Positions 37,287-45,568 of a stretch of 58,392 bases of DNA are shown one piece after another. The stretch lies in NCBI GenBank assembly GCA_030265505.1, contig JAJDGD010000004.1:1-58392 (forward strand). The letters are read 5' to 3'. The notes beneath the pieces are model-generated. The model was not told the DNA's origin. It saw only the letters and a list, made by a program, of their open reading frames with translations, and did no database searches. This DNA is from Ruminococcaceae bacterium OttesenSCG-928-O06. Its GTDB lineage: Bacteria > Bacillota > Clostridia > Oscillospirales > Ruminococcaceae. Position 1 is the stretch's first letter; every line of letters begins with the position of its first letter. A program made the position numbers and the translations under genes.

Positions 37287-37901
37287 ATGAACACGCGAAA
37301 TTACCAGCAGGAGATGGAACGGGCCATGGCGGCGGTGCCCAAGGGCACGCCGCTGCTTTTGCACGCCTGCTGCGGGCCCTGCGCAAGCGCCGTGCTGGAG
37401 GTGCTGGCGGGCCATTTTGCGGTAACGGTGCTGTTTTACAACCCCAATATTGCCACCGAGGCGGAGAACGAAAAACGCCTGGCAACCCTGGGCGCCCTGC
37501 TGGACGCGGCCTGGCCGCAAAACCAGGTGGGCCTGCTGGAGGGGCCATACTGCCCCGAGGCATTTTACGCGGCCTGCGGCAATATGGGGCATTTGCCCGA
37601 GGGCGGCGCGCGCTGTGAGGTGTGCTTTGCCCTGCGCATGGACGAAGCGGCCCTGCAGGCTCAGGCGTTGGGCATCCCCTGGTTTTGCACCACATTGACG
37701 GTAAGCCCCCACAAAAATGCGCACAGCGTGAACGCCGCGGGCGAGGCGGCGGCCCAAAAGTACGGCCTGCAGTTTTTGCCGGCAGACTTTAAGAAGAAAG
37801 ACGGTTACCGCCGCAGCACAGAGCTGAGCCGGCAATACGGGCTGTACCGCCAAAGCTACTGCGGTTGCGAGTATAGCCGGGGGGCAGAGGAACAGGAATA
37901 A
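37287..37901 (+). CDS. queH: Epoxyqueuosine reductase QueH
   Basis: Reduces epoxyqueuosine to queuosine in tRNA wobble positions. The 204-residue protein has the HACCGPCAS motif (26-34) and a later CEVC (about 111-114), the cysteines used for the Fe-S/metal centre; the C-terminal SYCGCEYS completes it. This is the DUF208 family that replaces QueG in many anaerobes. GAGAGGAAATAGC precedes the ATG at 37287. No other queuosine gene is nearby. Confidence 0.92.
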   Translation: MNTRNYQQEMERAMAAVPKGTPLLLHACCGPCASAVLEVLAGHFAVTVLFYNPNIATEAENEKRLATLGALLDAAWPQNQVGLLEGPYCPEAFYAACGNMGHLPEGGARCEVCFALRMDEAALQAQALGIPWFCTTLTVSPHKNAHSVNAAGEAAAQKYGLQFLPADFKKKDGYRRSTELSRQYGLYRQSYCGCEYSRGAEEQE

Positions 37902-37945
37902 AAAGCAGGCCGCCGTGGGCGGCCCTGGATAAAACCATATAAAAA

Positions 37946-37971
37946 AACCGTGGCGTCACGCCACGGTTTTT
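37946..37971. terminator. Bidirectional terminator after queH
   Basis: AACCGTGGCG (37946-37955), loop TCA, CGCCACGGTT then TTT. As precede it, so it also suits the leftward DUF3795 gene. A second hairpin, GGCCGCC/GGCGGCC, lies at about 37909-37924. Confidence 0.85.
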
Positions 37972-37995
37972 GCGCTTTGTTGCCATATCGCAAGC

Positions 37996-38412
37996 CTATA
38001 GCGATTGCGCTGGAGCCCCACATTCGCTGCAACAGCGACGATGTTGGTCTATGGCGCCTCCGCAGGATGTACAGGTGAACCGTTCTTTTTGCGCCTGTAA
38101 AAAAGTGTTCATATCCCGCTTTGCATCAAACCCGTTTTGTATCAAATCCACGTTATAGTTTTGCCGGTACCGCTGATTGAGGCTTTTGATGCGAGCGCAG
38201 GGAAACCGTTTGCATTCAAAGCACCACGAAAGGTTCTGCCCCAAGGCGCATTTCCTTTTTGCACAGTTCCGGCAACTTACCCGTGTAATTTTCTCCTCGG
38301 GCGCGCGGCACCCCGGGCAAGGGGTTTTATGGGCCAAATGTGCACTGCAGGCAAGGCAGTTCACACCACATGGCGCAAACATGTTTTCCTCTATTTTGTC
38401 CGGCATTTTCAT
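37996..38412 (-). CDS. DUF3795 family cysteine-rich protein
   Basis: A 138-residue protein rich in cysteine pairs: FAPCGVNCLAC, TPCPGCRAP, CRNCAKRKC, CFECKRFPC and a C-terminal zinc ribbon CTSCGGAID...CCSECGAP. The first part matches DUF3795, a small zinc-binding family of unknown function. The ATG at 38412 is preferred over the GTG three codons earlier since GGAAGTGG then sits at the right distance. It may be co-transcribed with the glycosylase gene 50 bases upstream. Confidence 0.85.
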   Translation of the reverse strand: MKMPDKIEENMFAPCGVNCLACSAHLAHKTPCPGCRAPEEKITRVSCRNCAKRKCALGQNLSWCFECKRFPCARIKSLNQRYRQNYNVDLIQNGFDAKRDMNTFLQAQKERFTCTSCGGAIDQHRRCCSECGAPAQSL

Positions 38413-38462
38413 AGGTTCCACTTCCTGCGGGGTGCGTGCCGCATCTCCAAACGCGTGCGCCT

Positions 38463-38966
38463 TTATGGCGGCGCAAGGTATGGTGCTAGGGGTTGCCAGG
38501 CCGCCTGCAGGCGGGCAAGGCCCCAGGCGGCGTTGGCCGGGCTAGTGCTGGGCAGGCACACGGCGGCAAGGCCGGTTTGCGGCTGGCACAGGCGGGTGTA
38601 AAAACGGTGGGCCGCCTGGCCGTTGCAAAACACGGCCTGTATGCCGTGCTGCGTGATAAGCTGGGCAATGGCGTTGGGCTGGGGCTGCGCAATGCTGGCG
38701 TCTTGCGCGCCTGTGATGCTGCATTGGCGCAGCACGTCCCACAGGGCAAGGCGCCCGCGCAGAATAAAGGCGCGGCGCTCCTTCACCGTTTGGGGCACCG
38801 GCTGCCCGGCCAGCGCCGCCACCAGCGGCCAAAAACGGTTTTGCGGGTGGCCATAGTAAAAGCCCTGCGCAAAGCTTTTGGGCGAGGGATAACTGCCCAA
38901 CAAAAGCGCCTTTGTACCCGCCGGCACCACCGGGGGAAAGCTGTCTGTGCTGCCTCTCTTTGCCAT
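38463..38966 (-). CDS. DNA-deoxyinosine/uracil glycosylase (UDG superfamily)
   Basis: A 167-residue DNA repair enzyme. The family signature is LLGSYPSPKSFAQGFYYGHPQNRFWPLV, in which the GxxPS and N-R-F-W motifs mark the mismatch or hypoxanthine glycosylase branch of the UDG superfamily. AVFCNGQAAHRFY and LPSTSPANAAW form the later substrate loops (the latter is the SxSPA motif). It removes deaminated bases. The ATG at 38966 has AAAGGTGGG upstream. Mug-type or deoxyinosine-specific activity cannot be separated by eye. Confidence 0.85.
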   Translation of the reverse strand: MAKRGSTDSFPPVVPAGTKALLLGSYPSPKSFAQGFYYGHPQNRFWPLVAALAGQPVPQTVKERRAFILRGRLALWDVLRQCSITGAQDASIAQPQPNAIAQLITQHGIQAVFCNGQAAHRFYTRLCQPQTGLAAVCLPSTSPANAAWGLARLQAAWQPLAPYLAPP

Positions 38967-39045
38967 GGGCACCCACCTTTCCCAAAATGTCTGTTCCCTC
39001 ACAGTATACCACAGGCGTGTGCCCCTTCGCATTTCCCTTTTTCGA

Positions 39046-39074
39046 TGGACATTCGCCTTTTCGGGGGATATAAT
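39046..39074 (+). promoter_or_regulatory. Promoter of nagA
   Basis: TGGACA (39046-39051), 17-base spacer, TATAAT (39069-39074). Confidence 0.65.
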
Positions 39075-39110
39075 AGGGGTATCGATGTACGCTTGAGGGG
39101 AGGTTTTTCT

Positions 39111-40244
39111 ATGGTGATCCGAAACGGGCTGGTGTTTGGCGAGGACTGCCGCTTCCACAAGGCGGATTTGGTGTACGAAGGGGAGCATATCCGCCATATT
39201 GTACCGGCGGGCACCGCCGCGGGCGAGGGCATAGACGCCGAGGGCGCCTATGTGATGCCCGGCTTTGTGGATATCCACACCCATGGCTGCGTAAACAGCG
39301 ACTTTTGCGACGCCGACGGCGCCGGCCTTGCCCGTATGCTGGAATACTACGGCAGCCAGGGCGTTACCAGCGTGGTGCCGGCCACCATGTCCTTCAATCA
39401 GCCTATTTTAGAGGACGTGATACAGGCGGCGCTGCCTTTCTTTGATGAAGACGGCCACGGCGCCGTGCTGCGGGGCATCAACATGGAAGGCCCCTTTATC
39501 AATACTGAAAAGCGCGGGGCCCAAAACCCGGAGTATATTGTGGACCCGGCGGTGGAGATGTTTGAGGCACTGCAGGCTTTGGCCGGCGGCCGTGTGAAAC
39601 TGGTGGACATTGCGCCGGAACTTCCCGGCAGCATTGAGTTTATCCGCCGGGTGGCCGGGCAGTGCGTGGTGTCTCTGGCGCACACCAACGCCACCTACGA
39701 CGAAGCCCTGGCCGCCTTTGCCGCCGGGGCCCGGCACGTTACCCATATGTTCAACGCCATGCCGCCTTTTGGCCACCGGGCGCCAGGGGTAGTGGGCGCC
39801 GCGTCCGACATGGCCAGCTTTGTGGAGATCGTCTCCGACGGCATCCACCTGCACCCCTCGGTGGTGCGGGCCACCTTCCGCTGGTTTGGCGAGGAGCGCG
39901 TGTGCCTGGTGAGCGATAGCATGCGCGGCACCGGCATGCCCGACGGCGAGTATGACCTGGGCGGCCAGATGGTGAAGCTGCAGGGCAACAAGGCCACCTT
40001 GGTAGACGGCGGTGCCATTGCCGGCAGCGCCACCAATTTGGCCGACTGTTGCCGCTGTGCGGTGCGTTTTGGCGTGCCCATAGAGCAAGCGGTGCGCGCC
40101 GCGGCCACAAACCCCGCTGTGGCCGTGGGCCTGGGCACGCAGGTGGGCAGCCTTGCCCCGGGCCGCCGGGCCGATATCCTGCTTTGGGATGCCCAGCTTG
40201 CCACCAAGGGCGTGATTATAGGTGGGCGGCGTGTTGTGGGCTAG
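39111..40244 (+). CDS. nagA: N-acetylglucosamine-6-phosphate deacetylase
   Basis: Removes acetate from GlcNAc-6-phosphate in amino sugar use and cell wall recycling. 377 residues. Metal-binding motifs of the amidohydrolase barrel are GFVDIHTHG (His56, His58), NMEGPF (Glu126), SLAHTNATYDEA and HMFNAMPPFGH; the catalytic aspartate is in VSDSMRGTG. GAGGGGAGG precedes the ATG. No nagB neighbour is present. Confidence 0.95.
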   Translation: MVIRNGLVFGEDCRFHKADLVYEGEHIRHIVPAGTAAGEGIDAEGAYVMPGFVDIHTHGCVNSDFCDADGAGLARMLEYYGSQGVTSVVPATMSFNQPILEDVIQAALPFFDEDGHGAVLRGINMEGPFINTEKRGAQNPEYIVDPAVEMFEALQALAGGRVKLVDIAPELPGSIEFIRRVAGQCVVSLAHTNATYDEALAAFAAGARHVTHMFNAMPPFGHRAPGVVGAASDMASFVEIVSDGIHLHPSVVRATFRWFGEERVCLVSDSMRGTGMPDGEYDLGGQMVKLQGNKATLVDGGAIAGSATNLADCCRCAVRFGVPIEQAVRAAATNPAVAVGLGTQVGSLAPGRRADILLWDAQLATKGVIIGGRRVVG

Positions 40245-40307
40245 GCAGTGCCGCAGCAAATGGATATGTTGAGATGCAATTGAAACGATAGAAAAGTGAG
40301 GTGCAGC

Positions 40308-40880
40308 ATGGAACTGAAAGACGCCATTTTGAAACGCAGAAGCATACGCAAGTACAAAAGCACCCCCGTAAGCGACGAGGTGCTAAACGAGCTGATGGAG
40401 CTTGCCTGCTGGGCACCCTCGGGGGTGAATTTGCAGCCCTGGTACTTCGCAGTGGTGCGCAGCCCGCAGCAGCACGCCAAAATTATGCAGCTGATGGGCA
40501 CCGCGGCCGGCCGTATGAAGCCCATGCTGGACAAACGTTTTCCCAACCACCCCGAGGTGGCCAAAGAGACCGTCTCCTTCATCGAGAATGTGGGCGGCGC
40601 GCCGGTGATTGTGCTTGTGTTCTTTTACACCGACTATGACGAGAGCCAGGGCAACGCCAGCCTGCAAAGCATTGGCGCCGCCGTAGAGAACCTGTGCCTT
40701 GCCGCCTGCGACAAGGGCCTGGGCACCTGCTGGATGACCGCCGCCCACATGGTGAAAGAGGATTTAACGCGGGAATTTGGCCAGGGCAAGGGCGAGTTTG
40801 TGGCCATGGTAGCCTTGGGCGAGCCCGACGAAGAGGCCCGCGCGCCCAAGCGCCGCGAGGGCCGGTTCGACCTTTTGTAA
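40308..40880 (+). CDS. Nitroreductase family flavoprotein
   Basis: A 190-residue FMN-dependent nitroreductase. The opening LKRRSIRKYKSTPVSDEVL (about 9-27) with the FMN-binding RRSIR motif, WAPSGVNLQPWYFAVV (about 38-53) and GLGTCWMTAA are characteristic. It probably reduces nitro compounds, quinones or flavins with NAD(P)H. AAAAGTGAGGTGC precedes the ATG, 64 bases after nagA, so it may share the nagA transcript. Confidence 0.92.
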   Translation: MELKDAILKRRSIRKYKSTPVSDEVLNELMELACWAPSGVNLQPWYFAVVRSPQQHAKIMQLMGTAAGRMKPMLDKRFPNHPEVAKETVSFIENVGGAPVIVLVFFYTDYDESQGNASLQSIGAAVENLCLAACDKGLGTCWMTAAHMVKEDLTREFGQGKGEFVAMVALGEPDEEARAPKRREGRFDLL

Positions 40881-40954
40881 CCACCCGCCCCGGCGGGCCA
40901 AAGCGGGTATGGTACCCGCAGCCCGCCTGCCACAAAAACGGAACAGAAACACAC

Positions 40955-40984
40955 GCACAGGCATCGCCGCGGTGATGCCTGTGC
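40955..40984 (+). terminator. 11-bp hairpin before the thioesterase gene
   Basis: GCACAGGCATC (40955-40965) pairs with GATGCCTGTGC (40974-40984). No T-run follows, and GGAGG lies only a few bases downstream at 40991. It may be a weak terminator or a translational control element. Confidence 0.4.
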
Positions 40985-41001
40985 CCTGTTGGAGGATACC
41001 C

Positions 41002-41727
41002 ATGCCCCTGAGCTACGAACAACAATTTACCGCCTTTTATTTCGAGTGCGATTTGTGGGACCGCATGGCCCCGGGCGCGGTGCTGCGCCGGGTGCAGGAG
41101 ATAAGCACCGCCCAGTGCGACGCCCTGGGCATAAACGAGGCGCTGTACCGCCGCACCGGCACGGTGTTTTTGCTGGCAAAGCTGTCCCTGCAGGTGCAGC
41201 GCATGCCCCGCCTTTTGGAGGACGTGCGTATAGAGACCCGCGCCTATGGCATGAAGCGGGCAGTGTACCAGCGCATGACCTCGCTGCACAACGCCCAAAC
41301 CGGGGAAAAGCTGTGCGAGACCGATGCCCGCTGGATCTTGGTGGATACCGAGACCCGGCGCATCCGCAGAAAGCCCCTGGACGAGTTTCTCCCCCTGTTT
41401 AACGAAGAGCCGGGCGCCGAGGGCCACAACATGGACATTGTGCGCCCCAAAACCCTGTACCCCATAAAGGAGATGCGTGCCACCTACACCCTGTGCGACC
41501 GCAACGGCCATGTGAACAACACGAAGTATGCCGATATCGTGTGCGACCACCTGCCCATAGAACAGCTGCGAGCGGCGGTGCCAAAGCGCATGCTGCTGTG
41601 GTACCACAGCGAGATTCCCCTTAGCAGCAGCTTTTCTTTGGCGGGGGCGCCCAGCGGCGAAAATGGCTACTACTTTGTGGCCGCCCAGCAAGACCGCAAG
41701 AACTTCGAATGTCAAATCGAATTCTGA
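41002..41727 (+). CDS. Acyl-ACP thioesterase (double hotdog fold)
   Basis: A 241-residue protein of the plant-FatA-like bacterial thioesterase family, releasing fatty acids from acyl carrier protein. Two hotdog domains are visible: the first with MAPGAVLRRVQEISTAQCDA (about 20-39) and the second with LCDRNGHVNNTKYADIVCDH (about 166-185), whose Asn-His region matches the catalytic site. The ATG at 41002 follows GGAGGATACCC; the open frame upstream is noncoding. Confidence 0.9.
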   Translation: MPLSYEQQFTAFYFECDLWDRMAPGAVLRRVQEISTAQCDALGINEALYRRTGTVFLLAKLSLQVQRMPRLLEDVRIETRAYGMKRAVYQRMTSLHNAQTGEKLCETDARWILVDTETRRIRRKPLDEFLPLFNEEPGAEGHNMDIVRPKTLYPIKEMRATYTLCDRNGHVNNTKYADIVCDHLPIEQLRAAVPKRMLLWYHSEIPLSSSFSLAGAPSGENGYYFVAAQQDRKNFECQIEF

Positions 41728-41770
41728 AAAGGGATGGGTTTTGACCCCGGGGGCGAAAATGGCACCGTTT

Positions 41771-41896
41771 TGTAACCATTTTTCCCGCCGTATAAGGGCA
41801 AAAAGTGATAGTTTTGAGAAATTATTACAAAAAGTTACAAGCACGGGTTGACATTCGGTATCAGAAAGGTTACAATTTAGTTGCAGGAAGGTTACA
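41771..41896 (+). promoter_or_regulatory. Helically phased TTACA motifs around a strong promoter
   Basis: TTACA begins at 41825, 41836, 41870 and 41892, with spacings of 11, 34 and 22 bases, close to whole helical turns. A reverse copy, TGTAACC, is at 41771-41777. The third copy coincides with the promoter -10 box. The pattern suggests a transcription factor that binds cooperatively on one face of the DNA. Confidence 0.45.
41848..41876 (+). promoter_or_regulatory. Strong promoter for the candidate small RNA
   Basis: TTGACA (41848-41853), 17-base spacer, TACAAT (41871-41876). A complete intrinsic terminator lies about 155 bases downstream with no gene between. Confidence 0.75.
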
Positions 41897-42037
41897 GCCA
41901 GGGCCAACCTGCAGCAAGCGCAAGTGCAAGCTTTTTTCATGAAGCGCGCCCCTCCTCCGGTTATGGCATGCCATAATTTTGGGGCCGCAAAAAACTCCTT
42001 GTAGCAAAAAGCCCCCACCGTTCTGTGGGGGCTTTTT
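41883..42037 (+). ncRNA. Candidate small RNA, about 155 nt
   Basis: A promoter and a terminator bracket this stretch, which lacks a gene. It can form TGCAGG/CCTGCA (41882-41887 with 41908-41913), contains a perfect 16-nt palindrome TTATGGCATGCCATAA (41961-41976), and ends with the terminator stem at 42006-42037. A 21-codon frame (ATG at 41939, MKRAPPPVMACHNF...) is present but has no ribosome site. It could be a regulatory RNA or a leader peptide unit. I do not recognise a named RNA family. Confidence 0.5.
42006..42037. terminator. Terminator of the candidate small RNA
   Basis: AAAAAGCCCCCAC (42006-42018) and GTGGGGGC followed by TTTTT (42025-42037). Symmetric, so usable in both directions. 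Confidence 0.88.
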
Positions 42038-42043
42038 GTTGTG

Positions 42044-42210
42044 GGGCACGAAGGGCTGAATCTGGCTTTGCCAATAAAAGGATATCTTTCAAAACATGTT
42101 AAAGGCAAAACAAATTCACCCACGCCCGGCAAGGCAGGCCGCATAGCGGCGCTGCTGTGCCGTGAGAGCGAGCGAGGCGTGGGCAGGGGCCCGAAGTGCA
42201 AAATCTGGCT
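42044..42210. repeat. Two copies of a dispersed 24-base motif
   Basis: Copies at 42044-42067 and 42187-42210; a third is at 32665-32688. The last two share GAAGTGCAAAATYTGGCT and differ at 2 of 24 positions. Between the copies is a large imperfect palindrome bounded by CCCACGCC and GGCGTGGG (about 42118-42184). No gene is visible here. Confidence 0.55.
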
Positions 42211-42242
42211 GGCCGGGGATGTTGCGGCGGGGCAAAACCGGT

Positions 42243-42276
42243 AGCCCCGGATGCGGCAACACGCCCGGGGCTTTTT
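42243..42276 (+). terminator. Terminator-like hairpin before guaB
   Basis: AGCCCCGG (42243-42250) pairs with CCGGGGCT (42265-42272), followed by TTTTA. Confidence 0.65.
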
Positions 42277-42329
42277 ATTTGCCCGCAAGTGTGGTAGGAT
42301 AATATGAAAAAGAAAATGGAGGCGATCAG

Positions 42330-43826
42330 GTGGCAATGATTTACAACGAGCCGTCCCATACCTTTGGAGAGTACCTGCTGGTTCCGGGGTATTCCTCGGC
42401 GCAGTGCGTGCCCGCAAACGTAAGCTTGCGCACGCCGGTGGTGAAGTACAAAAAGGGCGAGGAGAGCCCCCTGTACATGAATATCCCCATGACCAGCGCC
42501 ATCATGCAAAGCGTATCGGGCGAGCGCATGGCCATTGCCCTGGCCATAGAGGGCGGTATCTCCTTCATTTACGCCAGCCAAACCATAGAGGAAGAGGCGG
42601 ACATGATCCGCCGGGTGAAAAGCTATAAAAAAGGCTTTGTCACGTCCGATTCAAACATTCGGCCCGACGCCACCCTGGCCGATATCCTGGCGCTGAAGGA
42701 AAAAACAGGCCACTCTACCGTGGCGGTTACCGACGACGGCACCGCCAACGGCCGGCTGCTGGGCATGGTCACCTCGCGGGACTACCGTGTTTCGCGCATG
42801 GACCCTTCAGAGCGCGTGAGCAGCTTTATGACGCCGCTGGACAAGCTGGTGGTTGCCAGCGACGACACCAGCCTGAAAGTGGCCAACGACATCATTTGGG
42901 ACAACAAGGTGAACACCCTGCCCCTGGTGGACAAGCAGGGCCATTTGAAGCACCTGGTGTTCCGCAAAGACTACGACAGCCACAAAGAGAACGTGAACGA
43001 GCTGTTGGACGCCCACAAAAGCTATGTGGTGGGTGCGGGCATCAACACGCGGGACTACGAGCAGCGGGTGCCGGCCCTGGTGGCGGCCGGTGCCGACGTG
43101 TTGTGCATCGATTCCTCGGAAGGGTACAGCGAGTGGCAAAAGCGCACCATTGGGTGGATACGCGCGAAGTACGGCGAGGACGTGAAGGTGGGCGCCGGCA
43201 ATGTGGTGGACCGCGAAGGCTTCCGCTATTTGGCCGAGAACGGCGCCGACTTTGTAAAGGTGGGCATCGGCGGCGGGTCTATCTGTATCACGCGCGAGCA
43301 AAAGGGCATTGGCCGCGGCCAGGCCACCGCGCTGATAGAGGTGGCTGCCGCGCGGGACGAATACTTCCAAGAGACGGGCGTGTATGTGCCCATTTGCAGC
43401 GACGGCGGCGTGGTGCTGGACTACCACATTACCCTGGCGCTGGCCATGGGGGCAGATTTTGTGATGCTGGGGCGGTATTTCAGCCGCTTTGACGAAAGCC
43501 CCACCAGCCGGCTGCGCATTGGCGGCAACTATGTGAAAGAGTATTGGGGCGAGGGCAGCAACCGCGCGCGCAACTGGCAGAGATACGACATGGGCGGAGA
43601 CTCGAAGCTGAGCTTTGAAGAAGGCGTGGACAGCTATGTGCCCTATGCCGGCAGCCTGAAGGACAACGTGGGTGCCACCTTGGCCAAGGTGCGCAGCACC
43701 ATGTGCAACTGTGGCGCGCTAAGCCTGCCCGAGCTGCGCGACAATGCCCGCCTTACGCTGGTGAGCAGCACCAGCATAGTGGAGGGCGGCAGCCACGACG
43801 TGATATTGCGGGAGACGACGGAGTAG
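42330..43826 (+). CDS. guaB: IMP dehydrogenase
   Basis: Oxidises IMP to XMP, the committed step to guanine nucleotides. 498 residues. Catalytic Cys319 is in [24 protein letters not shown] pair is inserted at about 100-225. The mobile flap carries [21 protein letters not shown] prefer the GTG at 42330 because TGGAGG lies 7 bases before it; an ATG two codons later would be badly spaced. The opening [20 protein letters not shown] and the overall layout fit the Clostridial subgroup of GuaB proteins. Downstream pnp and xpt add to a purine theme. Confidence 0.94.
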   Translation: MAMIYNEPSHTFGEYLLVPGYSSAQCVPANVSLRTPVVKYKKGEESPLYMNIPMTSAIMQSVSGERMAIALAIEGGISFIYASQTIEEEADMIRRVKSYKKGFVTSDSNIRPDATLADILALKEKTGHSTVAVTDDGTANGRLLGMVTSRDYRVSRMDPSERVSSFMTPLDKLVVASDDTSLKVANDIIWDNKVNTLPLVDKQGHLKHLVFRKDYDSHKENVNELLDAHKSYVVGAGINTRDYEQRVPALVAAGADVLCIDSSEGYSEWQKRTIGWIRAKYGEDVKVGAGNVVDREGFRYLAENGADFVKVGIGGGSICITREQKGIGRGQATALIEVAAARDEYFQETGVYVPICSDGGVVLDYHITLALAMGADFVMLGRYFSRFDESPTSRLRIGGNYVKEYWGEGSNRARNWQRYDMGGDSKLSFEEGVDSYVPYAGSLKDNVGATLAKVRSTMCNCGALSLPELRDNARLTLVSSTSIVEGGSHDVILRETTE

Positions 43827-43871
43827 GGGAAGCGTGTAAATGAACAAGGGCCACGCAACCGGGGGGGCGTT

Positions 43872-44321
43872 ATGCTAACCATACAAAAAATGGCGAAAAG
43901 TGATGTACCCGTACTGTATGAGATAGCCCTGCGCGCATTTCGGCCCGATTTTGAGAAGTATGGCGTGTACCCACCCCTGCTGAAACAAAAGCAGAAAACT
44001 TTCCTGCCGCCGCGGATATTTGGAAAAACAGTTTGGGTGGGGGATGCAATTGTTGGTGGGGCCTTTGTTTTGGCCACAGGGAAAAAGGGCGAGATAGGGG
44101 CCATTTTCATTGCCCCGGAAGTGCAGAACAAAGGCTATGGGCGCGAGGCTATGTTGGCCATTGAGCAGATGTACCCCAAGGTGGAAAAATGGAAGCTGGA
44201 AACACCGGGCGAAAGTTACCACCTGCACCGCTTTTATGAATCTTTGGGATATGTAAAGGCAGGGGAGATACAGGACCCCAAAAGCGGCATGACGGGCTTT
44301 GTATACGAAAAGACCGTGTGA
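43872..44321 (+). CDS. GNAT family N-acetyltransferase
   Basis: A 149-residue GCN5-related acetyltransferase. Motif A is IGAIFIAPEVQNKGYGREAM (about 77-96) with the acetyl-CoA loop QNKGYG, and the final YHLHRFYESLGYVKAGE is typical. A short spacer separates it from guaB. The substrate is unknown. The base composition is lower in GC than its neighbours, which may hint at transfer. Confidence 0.88.
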   Translation: MLTIQKMAKSDVPVLYEIALRAFRPDFEKYGVYPPLLKQKQKTFLPPRIFGKTVWVGDAIVGGAFVLATGKKGEIGAIFIAPEVQNKGYGREAMLAIEQMYPKVEKWKLETPGESYHLHRFYESLGYVKAGEIQDPKSGMTGFVYEKTV

Positions 44322-44343
44322 TCCATAGTACGACGCATTAAAA

Positions 44344-44371
44344 AAGCGGTGAGGAAATATCCTCACCGCTT
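44344..44371. terminator. Terminator after the GNAT gene
   Basis: AAGCGGTGAGGA (44344-44355), loop AATA, TCCTCACCGCTT (44360-44371), then GTTGTTTTC. A 12-bp stem. Confidence 0.8.
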
Positions 44372-44484
44372 GTTGTTTTCTTTTGCAGCATGCGTGATAG
44401 CAGGAGCGTTGGCACACAGCGCCAGCTTTTGGGGCCATGGCTCCGGGCAAGTGGCCGCAGTACAGTGCCGGTGCAGGCAAAAAG

Positions 44485-45069
44485 CTATTGCCCGGTGGCC
44501 AGTGCCCGGCAGATGGTGTGGTGGGCACAGCTTGTGAGATGGTCGTTCACCATACCGGCCGCCTGCATGAAGGCGTAGCAGATGGTGGGCCCCACAAAGC
44601 GGAAGCCCCGCTTTTTCAAATCGCGGCTCATCGCCTCGGCGGCCGGGGTACTGGTGGGTATTTGGGCGCCGGTGTCCCAGCTGTTTTGCACAGGTACGCC
44701 ATCCACAAAGCCCCAGATGTATGCGTCGAAGCTGCCAAATTCCTTCTGCACCTGCAAAAACGCCGCGGCGTTGCCCACGGCGGCGTTCACCTTGGCGCGG
44801 TTGCGTATAATGGCGGGGTTTGCCAAAAGGGCGGCCTTCTCCTCGTCGCCCCAGGTGGCCATTTGTACTGGGTTAAAGCCGGCAAAGGCTTGGCGCATGC
44901 CCGCCCGCCGCTTCAAAATCAGGTTCCAGGTAAGGCCCGCCTGCATGCCCTCCAGCACCAGCATCTCAAACAGTTTTTGGTCGTCGTGCAGCGGGCGGCC
45001 CCACTCTTCGTCGTGGTAGGCGCGCTCGTATTCGTCGTGTACCCAGGGGCAGGTGGCGGCTTCGGCCAT
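44485..45069 (-). CDS. tag: DNA-3-methyladenine glycosylase I
   Basis: Excises 3-methyladenine from alkylated DNA. 194 residues, similar to E. coli Tag. Signature segments are CPWVHDEYERAYHDEEWGRP (about 7-26), LEGMQAGLTW, IPTSTPAAEAMSRDLKKRGF and FVGPTICYAFMQAAGMVNDH. The zinc ligands (N-terminal Cys and the C-terminal Cys/His) are kept. It lies 15 bases after the gene at 45085-45447 and shares its promoter. Confidence 0.96.
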   Translation of the reverse strand: MAEAATCPWVHDEYERAYHDEEWGRPLHDDQKLFEMLVLEGMQAGLTWNLILKRRAGMRQAFAGFNPVQMATWGDEEKAALLANPAIIRNRAKVNAAVGNAAAFLQVQKEFGSFDAYIWGFVDGVPVQNSWDTGAQIPTSTPAAEAMSRDLKKRGFRFVGPTICYAFMQAAGMVNDHLTSCAHHTICRALATGQ

Positions 45070-45084
45070 AGGGGTGTCCTTTCT

Positions 45085-45447
45085 TCAGAGGAAATCAGGT
45101 GACGGCGCATCGTACCGGCAGGCCTTGATGGTGAGGATGTCGTTCTCGTAAGAGACAAAGGCCTCGTCCACCATCATGCCGGCCAGGCCCAGCTCGTTGT
45201 CTATCTCCTCGCCGCCGCTGATGTTCCAGTAATACTGCTCCACCTCGCGCTGGCGGGGAATGTTCAGCATCTTGTCTATTTCGTGCAGGTTCTCGGCCGG
45301 CAGGCCGGGTATCTTGGTTTTGATGGTGATGTCCGACACCTCCTCCTTCATCGTGAAGTCAATTTGAAAGGAAGTGCCCCCCACCAGGTGGCAGTAGCCC
45401 ATAATGTCGGTGAGGACGCGGACGTTTTTTTCATAGCGCAGTTTCAT
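45085..45447 (-). CDS. Unrecognised 120-residue protein upstream of tag
   Basis: A 120-residue soluble protein (MKLRYEKNVRVLTDIMGYCH...). I do not recognise the family. It is acidic, has no membrane segment or signal peptide, and alternates beta-like stretches (FQIDFTMKEEVSDITIKTKI) with a helical middle (LPAENLHEIDKMLNI). The ATG at 45447 has GGAGGGCAC upstream. It has a good promoter and precedes tag by 15 bases, so the two form an operon; a link to DNA repair is possible but unproven. Confidence 0.7.
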   Translation of the reverse strand: MKLRYEKNVRVLTDIMGYCHLVGGTSFQIDFTMKEEVSDITIKTKIPGLPAENLHEIDKMLNIPRQREVEQYYWNISGGEEIDNELGLAGMMVDEAFVSYENDILTIKACRYDAPSPDFL

Positions 45448-45511
45448 TGTGCCCTCCAGATGGATGTTGCCGCCCGGCAAGGCGGCCTTTGATGCATCAC
45501 AGATTCCCGTG

Positions 45512-45540
45512 ATTATACCCCAAAAGCCGCCGCGTTGCAA
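45512..45540 (-). promoter_or_regulatory. Promoter of the 120-residue protein/tag operon
   Basis: Minus strand TTGCAA (45535-45540), 17-base spacer, TATAAT (45512-45517). Confidence 0.75.
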
Positions 45541-45568
45541 GGGGAAGGCGGAAAGAAAGGCAGCAGGG

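Noticed and set aside
42044-42276. A CRISPR array in the repeat-rich region before guaB
   Set aside because: Only two copies of the motif, unequal spacing, no cas genes.
40579-42417. A 612-codon minus-strand open frame across the nitroreductase, thioesterase and small RNA region
   Set aside because: It runs antisense to two clear genes and through a promoter-terminator unit; no ribosome site or domain is visible.
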